From Apiosordaria backusii (taxonomy: Eukaryota > Ascomycota > Sordariomycetes > Sordariales > Lasiosphaeriaceae): a stretch of DNA of 64,000 nt. Both the position numbers and the translations under genes were made by a program. Position 1 is the first letter of the stretch, and each line of letters opens with the position of its first letter. The notes below the pieces were generated by a model. The model searched no databases and had not been told where the DNA came from. It saw nothing but the letters and a program-made list of their open reading frames with translations. The DNA is taken from assembly GCA_030549205.1 (NCBI GenBank), contig JAUKTV010000001.1, forward strand, positions 1,984,001 to 2,048,000, in the 5' to 3' direction. Of the stretch, positions 1 to 12,183 are shown piece after piece.

Positions 1-3000
1 GCAACGGACATGTCGGTGCTTACGGATTGCGAGCTCCATGGAGCTCCTCTCAGCTTCCCCTGCTTGGCAACTTCCTGAGACCCTTTGGTTTCTTTGTGCT
101 CCGCAAATGTGTTCACATGAGCCTAGAGGGGACCTTGTTCCCAATCCCGCAATTCCAGGCGGCACTCCCGCGCACCACCACCAAGTACCCGTTTCACAGC
201 GACGTATGATCAAAAAGTTGGCGGGGCGCCCCTGCCATGATTGGACTCGATTGTGCTCGACTAAGAAGGAGGAGTCGAGCAAATCTCGGCGCGAGTGGGT
301 GCCGCACGTGGGGACGCAATTGGCTTGAGCTGTGCTGAGCGAGACCGAGGGGGCAATGCCTCTGTTAACCGCGCTGGCCGGCGCATGCAATTGACATGTG
401 TTGTTGGCATGTGTTCTAGCTCCAGGGAATCACAGAATGGTGGAATGATGTCGAGACAGGACAAAATAGACTTTGTTACAATGTGGAGCTCTTCCTCGCG
501 GCTCTTCTGCTCGTGTGCCTGCTTCTACCGGGGACAGCCTCCATTGACGTTGAGCTTTCGCCCGTTTGATTGGTGCCGTTCGCCGCCGACGAAGATATTT
601 CGGAAGGGGATTACAGCTGTCACTTGATCTGGGCGATGCTTGGAATCTGGGGAATTGCGGGGCGCGGGAAGCCCTAAATGCCCCGTGCTGCCCCAGACCA
701 CGCGAGCCCAGGGTCTCGACTCCCGTTTGGCCCCGAGATACACCTTGTTCGGTAACAGCGATGAAATCTCTATGACGCATGCTTGCAATCATGCCACAAT
801 GAATGCTCCAAGATCCCAAGAAAAACAGAAGCCGCGGATCTGCTTGTTGGCTTGACTGGCAAGCATGACCACCGAGACTAACCGCTAAAAGTTCATGATC
901 GCTATCGGTGGCTGCTGCTCAACAGCCAATCGCTCTCGGGTCCGACGGGGATAAGAATGTTAACGGCGCAGCCCGAGCTCGATGCCAGACATGTTTCAAC
1001 AATGGCATTTGAGCTTCAGCCACCGCAGGCAGCTGGAGCCACAGCTATAAGGTGAGAGAAACAAAGCTCATCCAGGCACTGAGACTTGAAATTGATGCCA
1101 AGCCCACCAGAAGACCTGGTCTGTTGACAAGTTGGGCACATCAACAGTCTCTGAAGAAGACCACCTCGGGCCACTTGACGAAGGGTGTTAATCAGACCAA
1201 ACATGAGCTAGACGAGGATGACTCACAACCAAAGAGGCCAGGAAGCTTCTGATATCAATTGTCCACTGAATGAAATCATGCGGTCACCTTCCTATGATCG
1301 GGATAATGTGAATTGTAACTTACTGGCTAGTGTGTGCAGATCAAAGACGATGGGAGGATGATGTCGCCAAAGCTCGTGTTGGATTTTGCATAGAAAAATG
1401 TCTCTGATTTATGAGGTCAAGACACCGAAAAGTGAATGGGCAGGTTGTGGGTTTCCCTGACTGGGATCCAGGAGCAAAGTTGCCGAGCCGTTGCCTTTGT
1501 CGTTGAGAGCATAGGATGTTGACCGTCAGTCTCAAGACTGCAAGGTGGACTGTCAGGGAAGCGGTTTGAGTGTAAGTTGCTCAACTGTGGCTGTCGAGAA
1601 CGAGAAGAGTCTTGCTGAAGTTTGCCTTTCTGCAGATATTGGCGAGAAATAGTAGCCCCCAGACACATGCTCCCGTGACCAATGCCCTCATGCAGGTCTT
1701 CCATGGCTACGGGCCGATGCGTCAGTGAGCTCCGCCAGGGAAATAAGTAATGTCATTGTTCTGACTGGCTCAAGAAACGATAATCTTGTGTTGGTCAACC
1801 AACACAGCTGCCGATGGTATGCTAGTGGTGTCGTGCGCGCTTGTTAGCTCACGGTACTCGCAAGACGAACAAACCACCGACCGAGGAAAGACATCCCGTA
1901 TGTACTTCGAAGTTGTGTCGAGGAACCAGAAGAGTACTTACCTTGCTTGCTCAGCACGGTGACGGCTAATCTCGAACTTTCTCGGTCCTTGTGTGTGACC
2001 TGGGACGACGATGACAACGCCAGCAAGCCTATCAAGTCCCGGCCCGGCACGGCACCCCCTTGGGAACCACTTTCCACAAACAGCGGGAGATTGACCACAG
2101 TATATGCAGCACAACATTGTTGGTGATATCGATGTCCCATGCCGGGACAGGAGGGACTGCATTTCCTAAAGGGAGGGTTCGCATACCGGTAATCATCTCG
2201 GGACGGCCTCGTTGATTGCGAATGTACCCTGGCTACCAATCGGGCGAGGGCCATCTTGATGCTCGCCGTGAGCCCACAGGGCGTATGAGCGGCGTTCTGA
2301 GCTTGGTTCCGGCGAATTGTCCGGACCCAGACAAGCGACCTGCATATCAAAGGTCAGAATTACATCACATTTGGGGGAAAGAGGGTAGCTTGCGAGATAG
2401 GGGTGTTTGCTCACAGCCCTTGCAGTGATGATGGGAAGCTCGTCGAGGGGCAGATCATACGAACTCGACCGAGACCGAGACTCGGCGTACAGGTCAGGCC
2501 AATGGCCCTCGAAACTGAAAGGGAGTACTTGCTGGAGAGCGGATCAAGACCCTCGAAGCGTTAGTCCAGCAGTTTGTGGCGATATCAACTGCAGTGACTC
2601 GTCACCGGGATGAAGAGCTGACCTCTGGGAGTGCTTACCAGCAGGGCGGTACTGGCGCTTAAATACAACCATGATTGGCAGATAGCCGGAATCACAAGCA
2701 TAATCGCGAGAAACGCTGGTACGGCAGTCCCCCAACAACCGAAAAGTCTTTCTTCTTCACTCAATGGCACTTTCTGGCGGCCTTATGCAGACTAGTTGTG
2801 CATCTGATGGGCCCCCTGTGTAGGGAACAAATGCCATGAGCTTCATGGCAACTCTGCCTGTTCCAGACGCCAAGAAGATGGAGAGCATGCAAGCCAGCGG
2901 CCTTGATATCCCAAATAATCCCATGTCTGCGTCTGGGAGGCTCCTGAGAATGGATGTGATAACAGCTCCGGTCCGACGGGGCTGATGCCGACAAGCCATG

Positions 3001-5640
3001 GATGGCCCTCTCAAGGAGCACAGTGTACTCGTGACCGTGAAACATGCAGAACAAGCTCCCTCTGTCAGATGTTTGCAATGCTAGGTGGTAATCGAGTTGA
3101 GTCGCTCCATCAATTGCAACCAGATGGCGCACATATTCCACACCTGAAGGTCTCACGGTTAGCCCAGCTCGGTCCAGGGGCAATAGGGGGTGATGACCGA
3201 CCTGACACTGTCCAGTGCTACCCGTCTTATGGGAGATGTAATGGGCCTCCGCCAAACGAAGGGTAAGGTTTCAGATCAACCAGGCCGCAGATTTTTGGCC
3301 GTTCTTCACATGTTCGAGAAACATCAAAGAAGACGAATGACGATGTTTGACGGGCAGCTCGGGCGATGGCATCGATGGGTCGAGTCTGACCGAAGAGCTT
3401 GGCAGAAATTTGAGCCGGAGGGCACGGCCGGTCAGATCTCCAGTCAAGATCGATGAAAGGGCTGTGTCGAGCCGCTCGGCCGACTTTCACGGCCAAGTGG
3501 GTGCTTGGGTCGCCGTGATGCGCACTCGGAAAGGACGAAGAGCCGGCCGCAGAGCTGGCCGCACATAAGGCTTTCCATCAGACATCCCAAGAGCGTCAAG
3601 CCAAGGCGCCCCCACTTTTTATTACTGATCCGAGATTGAATGAAAACGAGCGCTTGGGGGCTGCCTCGCCCGCTTTCGAGAATAAACTGTGGGTACTTGG
3701 GTACGTACTCCACCGGAGCCACACAATTCATGGAAAGCCAGGCAAGCATCACCGAAAAGGAAGGTTTGGCTTCTTGTAGACAAGGACATCGGGAGCTCCT
3801 GCATGCGATACACAGAGAGGCTTTGAACGTGGGGACACAACAGGAAAGCACGATTACTCGGATCAGCATGCCAGTCAAAAGAGGAAGGGCCATAGTCATT
3901 GGATGGAGCCTGGGCCCGCATTTACGGTTTTTGACTGTTTTCTTCACCATCCAAACACCGGATCTCGCTCTTGCTTTTGGTGTTGCTTCCGAAGCTCTTT
4001 TCCCGATCAATATCAAGCACGCTAGGAAATGGAGAGCAAACAACATTATGCCAATGGGAATTTTTGTTCTCTCTTTTCATATTTCCCACTCATTTTTGCT
4101 TGTTCCGCTTTGGATACCGACATATCACTCGATCTTGCCCCGAGTGCTGTTGTTGGTCCTGACTCCAGTCCTCGAGTACCAGAACGCCGATCGAAGCTGC
4201 AGATACCGGCTATGAATTGTTTCATGACAGCCTCGTGCAAGGCGGCTCTGCTTTCCATGCACTATCTTCACTTGGTCTGTTGTTGGTCGCTTGGCGTCAG
4301 TGGTGGTTGCAACCGGAGATCCGCGGTATGCAGGGTTGCGGTCGCTGTTCATGCAGCCTTCATCATCAGCCTCAGCCCCTATGCCTCCCATGACAGATAC
4401 AAACCCATTCAACATCAGTTGCAGGTACTTTCACCGAGGGTCGGATATCAGAGGTTTTAAGCTGATGTTTGCAAATGCTGATAATCTTAGGGCAGGGAGC
4501 CCGTAAACGACGAGGTGATCTCAAGCAAGTGCGCACCATCTCGTCTTCGGAAGAGAAAAAGGGGGGGAACACAAAGTTCTTCTGGCAAAAAACTCGATTG
4601 CCCACCTCCCCAATTCGGTTAACATCTCTCCTTGGTACCACTAGCCTCAGTACCACTTGAAGCACCGGAAGTCTTCCGTGCTCGTGTGGTTTGGGAGTTC
4701 CTCGTGGACCGCCACCTCCCGCTCCTTGATCCTGGTTCCTCCAAATCAACTTCTCCATATTGTTTCTCTGGTCGTGCTTCTAGCGGGCTGCTGTGGGCTG
4801 CCGTTTCAACAGGAACCATGCTGCACCTCCCCGCTAGTTTGCAAACATCCGTTCGTCTTGAAGAAAAATGTTGCTATTCTCTTCCATCCCCCGTTTCGTC
4901 TTGGCAGGCCCCGAGGTCCTCTTGTGCGGCCGCCGACCTATCAAGGGTGGGATGCCACGGCAGAGGGAGATCGATTTTGCAGCTTGTAGAAGCGCCGTTT
5001 GCACATAACCCGAGATGACTTACAGCACCCTAACGGCGCAACTCACCTCAACAGTTAATGCCGATGGTTGTCACCAGCAGTGGCCCAGCGAAGATTCTTC
5101 TCGCACTGTTGGTCGGCGTTAGTTCACCCTTACGGGGCTGGAATACGCTTCTCGGGTTGGCACACGGGGTATTCATACACCTAGTCGCTCCCAACCCCAG
5201 AGGGAGGGTTCCCCAGATGTCGAGCTGATAGGCTCAAACCCCTTCTATCGCAACACCCTGCCCCCTTGCCAACACTGTTGCCGCAGATCCACCCGGCAGA
5301 GGTACCTGGAGGACACTACTTTCCAAGTCTTCGATACACAGATGTACTTGCTTCCCTCCCTGACCCATCATTTCCTCCCGCTCCCCTATCCTGCAATAGG
5401 TGGAGGTGACGTTTTCTCCCGCAACCTAGCCACGGGTAGAGCCTGAACCATTGAACATCATCGACCAACAGCACCTTCCACCTGATTCAACTTTCTTGCG
5501 TAACCGTCGCTGCCAACAGGCATTCACTCTTCGAGCTAGTCCAACCTCACTGCCGAAGACACCCACATGCCCCTGGTGCCCCTTCAAGAGGCTCAACAGC
5601 GGATATCGGAAGCCCAAAGTATTGTAGGCATCCCACCTTT
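1..5640. other. gene-poor region, no supported gene
   Basis: I see no conserved protein, no run of exons joined by fungal splice signals, and no RNA gene. The open frames present are short, overlap each other on both strands and have no protein-like composition, so I treat them as chance. Base composition is balanced, unlike the AT-rich transposon further right. The last part (about 5.0-5.8 kb) becomes CT-rich and serves as promoter and leader of the small gene at 5826. Confidence 0.6.
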
Positions 5641-5647
5641 GGCAAGA

Positions 5648-5657
5648 ACATAAAAGG
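5648..5657 (+). promoter_or_regulatory. TATA-like element upstream of the small Cys-rich gene
   Basis: A CATAAAAGG-type motif lies about 175 bp before the ATG at 5826 and is followed by a long CT-rich stretch (about 5665-5800), the usual layout of a fungal promoter and transcript leader. Seen by eye; the transcription start is not known. Confidence 0.35.
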
Positions 5658-5825
5658 AGCCGCCAACCTCCTCTTCAAGTTCTCCTTCTCTTCATCACCA
5701 TCATTCACATTCTATCAGCTTGACATCAACCTCTCGACATCTACTCGACATCAGCGTCATCTCCAGCTCAGCTTCTTCCAACAACACACTTCGTTCTCCC
5801 CCAAGAACATTTTCAAAACACCAAA

Positions 5826-6002
5826 ATGTGCTGCCAACGAATTACCTGGCAATATAAAATGTGCTATCATCTCACCGGTCCCGAGATGTCGCACACAGCG
5901 GAATGCAGAGCCCAGGGTGGCGGTTGCCCAGGGGGTGTTAGAGACGTCCCTCATACGCTTGATGGATACTGCGATACTTGCCTAAAGAGCATGTGCCGTT
6001 AG
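5826..6002 (+). CDS. small cysteine-rich protein (58 aa), unknown function
   Basis: A complete 58-codon frame begins in a good fungal context (ACCAAAATG) after a CT-rich leader and ends at TAG. The product has eight cysteines at residues 2, 3, 13, 27, 34, 49, 52 and 57 and histidines at 15, 23 and 43. It starts MCC and closes with a CxxC-x4-C arrangement, which looks like a small zinc-binding or disulfide-rich protein. There is no hydrophobic N-terminal segment, so it is probably intracellular. Fungal genomes carry many short proteins beginning MC with spaced Cys/His, and this resembles them, but I do not recognise a named family. A downstream intron extending the gene cannot be excluded. It is the only convincing gene left of the transposon. 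Confidence 0.55.
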   Translation: MCCQRITWQYKMCYHLTGPEMSHTAECRAQGGGCPGGVRDVPHTLDGYCDTCLKSMCR

Positions 6003-7554
6003 TAGCTTTTGGTGTGTTCCCTTGTCATTAGTGTGCGGAGATGCTAACCAGAGCTTGCTCGTGCACTTACAGGACTCTGATATATTGTCTCGATTCCGCA
6101 AGCAAACCTATCGGCCCACCGAAGATGACTAGACCCGCGAATGGCAACATGGCCACGCAACATGTACATTTTTATACGAGGCAGAGAAGTGGAGGGATGG
6201 GTGGCTGGGAGGAAACAACAATAAAGTTGGGGTGGTAGATTGGCTCTAGGCCCAAGAGACGGAATTGGTACCATCCTCTCTTGGGCCTGGACTTCGATTT
6301 GGAGGTTGGCACTGTGTGTCTGGAAGTGTACAGGATGGATCTAGTGTTTACTTTCTTGTTTTCATCCTTTTATTCTTTTTTGTTTATGTCTGTTATGGCT
6401 ATCTATTGTCTGTTGTATATTTCTCTGTCATTCTTTGTAGTAAGCGCGCTGAATTAAACCATGTTCTTTTTTATCATCAAGACTTGCGCCCTAGCGTACA
6501 TACGCAGGTTGTGATGCAACTGACAAAACCAAGTGAGCTCGCTGGATGCCAGCAGGTGTCACCAACGCCCACAATGAAGGAGCCAACCCCTGAACTAACA
6601 AGGTATTTGGACCCTCACGGCCCGCTGCCGAACTTGTGACCCCCATGTCAGCCCTGCCTGATACCTTGTCAAGCTTAATCACGTCTGTTTGGTTTGTTAT
6701 GGCCGGCCATTGGTCAATTTTTGGAGTTGATCGCAGATATTTAAATAAGAAACAAAACGTCCAGACAGTCCAATCCTGACAGGCATAAATGACACCTCCC
6801 TCGCCGCTCAATTTCACTTTGACGATAAAGTGCAATATTCATGGTCTCTCACGTTCCTAGAATGCATCATTTAGTCCGGCAACGGAGCGCCCTGAAGATT
6901 TTGGCGAGTTCGCGGTAGCTTTCCGTTGCTTTGACAACTTTGACAACTTTGACACTTCCGACGGGTATCACACAACGGCCGGACATGCACGCATGGCTCA
7001 AACTCTCCGATCGTTTGTTTGACAGTTTCATGGAGGTTTCCCTTGCCTCTTTCCAGACACGTGCGCGTTGTCGGAAAAATCTCAGGCGACCAGAAAAAAC
7101 TTGGTGTTCCAAAGGCCGGAACCACTTCTGCCGTTGTGGCCCCATTGTTTGACACTTGTAGCTCCCATTCTCCGCTAGGGGATTTTTACAACTCTCTCTG
7201 TTCGACACTGTGACTGAACAAGCACAGGAACGCAAGCGGGTGCGAGGGAAAGGGGTAGTAACCAAGACTCGGGACATGCTGGGGCTCCGTCCTCCTCCCT
7301 GTACACCCACCCATCTTTTTTTTCCCCTCTCTTTTGCGCTCTTTTGCGCCAGCCAACCAGAGGGCGCCCACCGCAAAGGGAATGTCGTGTGCCTGGCATA
7401 GCGTGGCATGGCTTCGGACGGACGCAGACAGCGGACATCACATGAACGACAGGTGCATCGAAACATGCGCGAGGCATCAATCCACTGGTCCGTGCAAAAG
7501 ACGTGGGTTTCCCAAGCAGGACGGAATTTTTTTTGGAAGCTTATTACGGCCTTA
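6003..7554. other. intergenic, no supported gene
   Basis: No conserved frame found. A threefold 9-bp direct repeat (TTTGACAAC-like) lies at about 6929-6955. Balanced base composition up to the sharp border with the AT-rich element. Confidence 0.5.
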
Positions 7555-7556
7555 TA

Positions 7557-7650
7557 CCCGTGCCCTAAGGAGCCCTACTATATTGGACTATGCAAGCAGG
7601 GCACTTATATAGTGGTGCCTACTGGTCTATTAGCTATACCAGTCAATTAG
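7557..7650 (+). repeat. left terminal inverted repeat
   Basis: Pairs with the inverted copy at about 9409-9502. Conserved blocks shared by both copies include AAGGAGCCC, ACTATATTGGAC, GCAAGCAGGG, TAGTGGTGC and GGTCTATTAGCTAT. It keeps more G+C than the interior. Confidence 0.85.
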
Positions 7651-9408
7651 CTATTTTATTGAACTTATTAAACTAAAAACGCTGTAATTGCTTTAAAATG
7701 TTAGATCTATCAGTTATTTTGACCAGCTTTAATTTCCTAATAGAATACTAATTATAGGCCTTTTTTACAACTTTATTTTAAGTCCTTTTATATTAATTGT
7801 AAGCCTTTTACTTAATAGCCTTAACTAAGTATCTTACTTTAATAAAAGCTTTATTTTCTTTTTTCCAAACTATTTCCTTTCTATTAACTATAGTTAATAC
7901 CTTCCTTAATTAAAGTAACCTTCTTTTTACTACCTTATAAACTTTAATAATAGCTTAGGCTATTTAAGTAGTATTTAAGTTTTTATTTATTTAAATTAGC
8001 TTAATAATAGCTATAAGTAACTTTCTAATAAACTAATTTAGGTTATTAATAAGGTTTTTATTAAAGTCTTTAAGTATAGATTCCTATAGTTTATTAACAG
8101 CTTTATTAATTTACTTAAAGATAATAGAAGTATAAAACAGTAAGGATATTAATTTTAATAGTATAAAAGAAAAGGTTACCAGCTATATTTACTAATATAC
8201 TTTCTTAAGTATAATATTAGGATTAAATAGAAAGATATTAGTTTTAATAAAAATTAAAAGAATTGTTAATTTTTTAAAGGCCTAAAGCTATATTTTTTAA
8301 ATTATTTTTAAAAATTTAATTTTAATAATATTTATAAGGCTATTATAAACTAATATATCAATGGCTTTAATATAATAGTACTTAAGTAGTTAAAAGATTA
8401 TAATATTAAAAGGTTAAAGAATATATATAAGATTTAATAGTAAATTAAAAGAAATAATACCGTTTTCTTTATAATACTTAATAAATTAAATAGTATAGTA
8501 AGATCTATACTTATCGATAATAAATAACTATATAGTACTTACTTAAGACTTTTTAAAATATTTATTAAAATACTTTAGTTAATTTAAAAAAAGCTTATTG
8601 TTTAAATAGTTAATAAAAAAGGTCGATAATATAGTCTTTAGTTTTAATTCTTCTTATTAATATTAAAGTATAAAATAAAGTAGGCCAGTTAATATTAAAA
8701 ACATTAAGTAGCTATTTTTATTAGTTAAAATAACTTTAATAGTTATAGTTAATTTTCTATTTTTAAAAATAGTAAAGTGGTAAGTTTACTTATATTTAAT
8801 AACGATAAATTGATTTTTACTTACTTTAATTTAAAATCCTATCTTATCTATATTCTATATATCTTTAGGTTATATTTTATACTCTTTAATAATAATAGAA
8901 AGTCTTTTAAAGTAATTTTTAATAACTTTAAGATCCTTAGAATATTTCTACTTATTAGCTATTATTTTCTAATGCTACTTATAATATCTATAGTAGTTAA
9001 TAAAGTAAGTATCTTAGTTTAATCTAACTTATAATAGATCAGTACATTTTTAATAGTTATACTTTATAGTAAGAATCTAATTTATAGTATTAGAAATAAA
9101 CTTAAAGTATATTATTATATTTATAATATTAAGTCAATTAATATAGTAGTAAATTGCTACCTCTTTTAAATTACTTAGACATTTATATAGTAATTAATAG
9201 CCTTTATAAGGCCTATAGCTATTAAAGTATAATTAAAGTACGCTATATTTAATACGGTATTTCTATATAATATATACTACTGGCGCTATAGGAAAATCTT
9301 CTAGGTATTAAAGAACGGCTTAAATATTAGCTTCCATTTTAAAATAGTAAAAAAGCAGTAGTTTTAATTGAATTAAAAGGAAAAAACTATAGGAGGTTCG
9401 AAAATCTG

Positions 9409-9502
9409 GCTAATTAACTAATATAGCTAATAGACCGGTAAGCACCACTATGTAGATACCCTGCTTGCGTGGTCCAATATAGTGGGGCTCCTTGGAGTAC
9501 GG
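9409..9502 (-). repeat. right terminal inverted repeat
   Basis: Inverted copy of 7557-7650, differing only by transitions and one single-base gap near the tip. Confidence 0.85.
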
Positions 9503-9504
9503 TA

Positions 9505-11950
9505 GGTGGGACCGCTAATCCAAAATGGTCATTAACGGACAGGGAATCTCCCCCCAGCGCGCCGATACAGCAACTGTGGGGTACCTAGCTCCTATGTACA
9601 GCAGCCGCAACAACCGTTTGTCTCTTTGCCCATCAGCTCCGTTTTTGCCATCTCAAATGGCACGGGCGCCGTTCGCTTGCCAGGTTCTCCGGTTTGGCCC
9701 GTTCCGGCAGACCGCTAAGCACCGCGCCGTCGCCGTAGCCGCACCAGCTTTCTCTATCTAGTCAATGTCCCCAATCCATATGAACACGATCGCCCACGCA
9801 GACACGAACAAACAATGGTGGCACTTGACTTTCGCCACCGTTGAGGGGAGCTATGGGAGCCGACAGAATACGAGAAGGCAACGGCTTTGCGGCAGCATGG
9901 TTTGGTAAGACAAGAAAAGTCTAACGCCTCAAACACAAGCAGAGGCGGGCACCGGCTCCCGAACAGGCGTGTAAAGCCGCGCCATGGCCAGCTTCTGGCT
10001 GTGACAAGACGCGGTGGACTTTGCAGATGCCGTCATGGCTCGGCATGTGTTCGAAATGCGGAACCAACGGTGCGAAGACTTGCTGAAGCTATCTGTCCAT
10101 ATCGAGAATTTTCCTGCACTAGACAAGTCGTCTCCATGCGGCATTTTACACAATTTGTTTGCTTATCCTATCGAAGTTTGTGAGCTTTGGGGGTCTTGGA
10201 AAATTTAAAGCTTGCATTCTATTGCTAAAACCATCAACGGGGAAATTTTCAGGGCAACCATCGACGCGGGACCTGGCCAACCAGGTATAACAGAACGTCG
10301 TGTAACATGCATTTCAATAATTATACCAAACACACACACGCTCCAAAAAATACTTCCATCACTTCCGCTAGGGAGGAGTATCATGGGCCACAAACAACGC
10401 TTCGCTACAGAATCGGCAGAAGGAGAAACCAAAAAAGCCAAGGTTTTATGAACTGTTGATAAACAGGCCGGTTTACACTGTCTATCGCATCACATGCCGT
10501 CATAACCTCTCGCGAGGATGATCTTTTGCTCTGGGACGAGGGGAAATATACAAAGGGAAGAAGGGCCACAGAAAGTCCCCAACGGTACACAACAGGCTGT
10601 CTTCCTCCTGTCACTGCCGAGAAAAATGGCCGAAAACAAGGTTGTCCGACGGAAGCAACAAGCCTCTGCCCGACGTCTCACGCCTAAACTCCCCGACTGA
10701 GGTCACTCTGGCATGTCTTTGTTGCTCCAGTTCACACGATGTCTCAATTTGGAGGTACTTACGCTGGAGAGTTCTGTGCCAGCACACCAACTCGAGAGAG
10801 CAATGGGGGAACCGCAAAGACCTCGGGGCGGCCCCTGACTGTGCTTGTCGTTCGCAGTCGCGGCTCTCCCGTCCACCTCTGCCGTTGGATGTTGACAAAT
10901 GGCAGCCCATTGCCATACACCCACCAGAATAAACGGGCTTGTAATAAGCGACGGAAAGAGTTGCTCCTTCTCTGACTGGCTCGAGGAAGCAAGAACACAG
11001 TAAGCAAGAACACAGTAGGCGGCCATGTTGTTAAGCGCGAGTGGCTCAGTTGATCTGTAGATCGCACGTCCAATCGGGTCCCTGAGGGCCTGTGTGGGGT
11101 GTCAACGGCCCTGTGGGGAAGCTGGACGATCGAGAAACGACCAGAGCATCCGGCCCCACTTTCCATGCTTCCTTGGGAGCATCGTCAGAGTGCCCCTCGT
11201 CCCAGAACTGCTTACTACTGCAAGATGCAGCAAGTGTTTTGATATGTCTGCCATAGAAAGCCAAACGGCTCAACCCAAACCCGCAGAGCAAAGCCACGAC
11301 GCTATTGACATTGAATGCCGCTATCTCACGCTGTCACCAACACACCGGTTATTTTTTGCCAGCCGCTTGCCTGCCGGTCAACCGATCTCTTTCGTCAGGT
11401 CGCCGAGACGGAAACACTACTCAGTCCGGTGTCTGAAGCAGGTGGTGTTCTTCGGGCAGCAATTGCCTTGATATCGGCCGAGAGGCAGCCGGTCTATTTG
11501 AACAAACGAGATGTGACATTTACTCTGAAAATATGCTGCTTTGGCTACATTTTGGGTCAGAGCAGCCTGAGGAAACCTTGGTTCTATCTCAAAAGGCCGC
11601 ATAATTGGCTTCTAGTTAACTGCATATGGAATGTTCGATACCCTTGTTCTCCTCTTTCCAGGTTCACAGCCACCGCGGTGATGCAACATGGAATCTGGAC
11701 AGGGGGAGGAAATCATATCCAATCAAAGCCAATACCGACAGTCTGGTTCGATGGACCGTGCTCAGCAGTAGTGCCCCTATATACGCATTTTTCTATCACT
11801 AAGCACCACATTTCCAACCCTCCTGCCCCAATCTGCAAGGCGGCCGACAACAATTGGCTGAGACATTTTGGCCCCCGGCTGCACTGAAGCAAACTGCCAC
11901 CACCTTCTTTCGACTACAACCAAACCACCACCACCACCACCAAACTAAAA
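9505..11950. other. intergenic, no supported gene
   Basis: Only short overlapping chance frames. A perfect 15-bp tandem duplication (AGCAAGAACACAGTA twice) lies at 10988-11017. A TATA-like CTATATAC lies near 11776-11783 ahead of the doubtful small gene at 11951. Confidence 0.5.
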
Positions 11951-12183
11951 ATGTATCATTTTCTTACACCATCATCTTGTGAGGGCCGGTCATTGCCGAA
12001 AGTTCTTTCTATCTTCATCAATTGCCTATCCAATATCTGATTTCTTCATTACTCTTCTTACAGCTTCCAATGAGGCAGTGCGAAACTAGGTCTCTGCCAA
12101 TGCGGCCACGGTCACAACGCGTGACAATACGCAAGGCTGAGCAACATATCACAGTACTACCACTTTTCCACGACTCCACTTGA
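11951..12183 (+). CDS. possible small two-exon gene, unknown function
   Basis: An ATG follows a leader of CCA repeats and A-rich context, with a TATA-like motif about 170 bp upstream, as in real fungal genes. The frame stops quickly unless spliced. One reading joins exon 1 (about 11951-12001) through an intron with a GTTCTT donor, a CTGAT branch and a TTACAG acceptor to exon 2 (about 12063-12183), giving about 55 residues with Cys10 and a basic second half ending LFHDST. A GTGAGG donor at about 11979 is an alternative that gives an even shorter peptide. I recognise no family. The start context is better supported than the product. Confidence 0.22.

Larger units (their letters stand above)
7557..9502. 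mobile_element. RIP-degraded TIR DNA transposon (about 1.95 kb)
   Basis: The two ends form imperfect terminal inverted repeats of about 95 bp: 7557-7650 matches the reverse complement of about 9409-9502. In the hand alignment there are about 15 mismatches, every one a C/T or G/A transition, plus one single-base gap. Each end abuts a TA dinucleotide (7555-7556 and 9503-9504), consistent with TA target duplication as in Tc1/mariner-pogo (Fot1-like) elements, and the length is close to that class. The interior is extremely AT-rich, packed with TA and stop codons in all frames; the longest open frame is about 80 codons, so no transposase can be read. Transition-only divergence plus AT collapse is the known signature of RIP. 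The superfamily is inference, because the protein is destroyed. Confidence 0.85.

Noticed and set aside
8777..9022. 81-codon frame within the AT-rich element as a transposase remnant
   Set aside because: Composition is only what AT-rich DNA gives (Phe, Ile, Leu, Asn, Tyr); no DDE or helix-turn-helix motif visible.
11036..11100. Possible tRNA (A-box-like GTGGCTCAGTTGAT)
   Set aside because: No B box, no pairing acceptor ends and no T-arm downstream.
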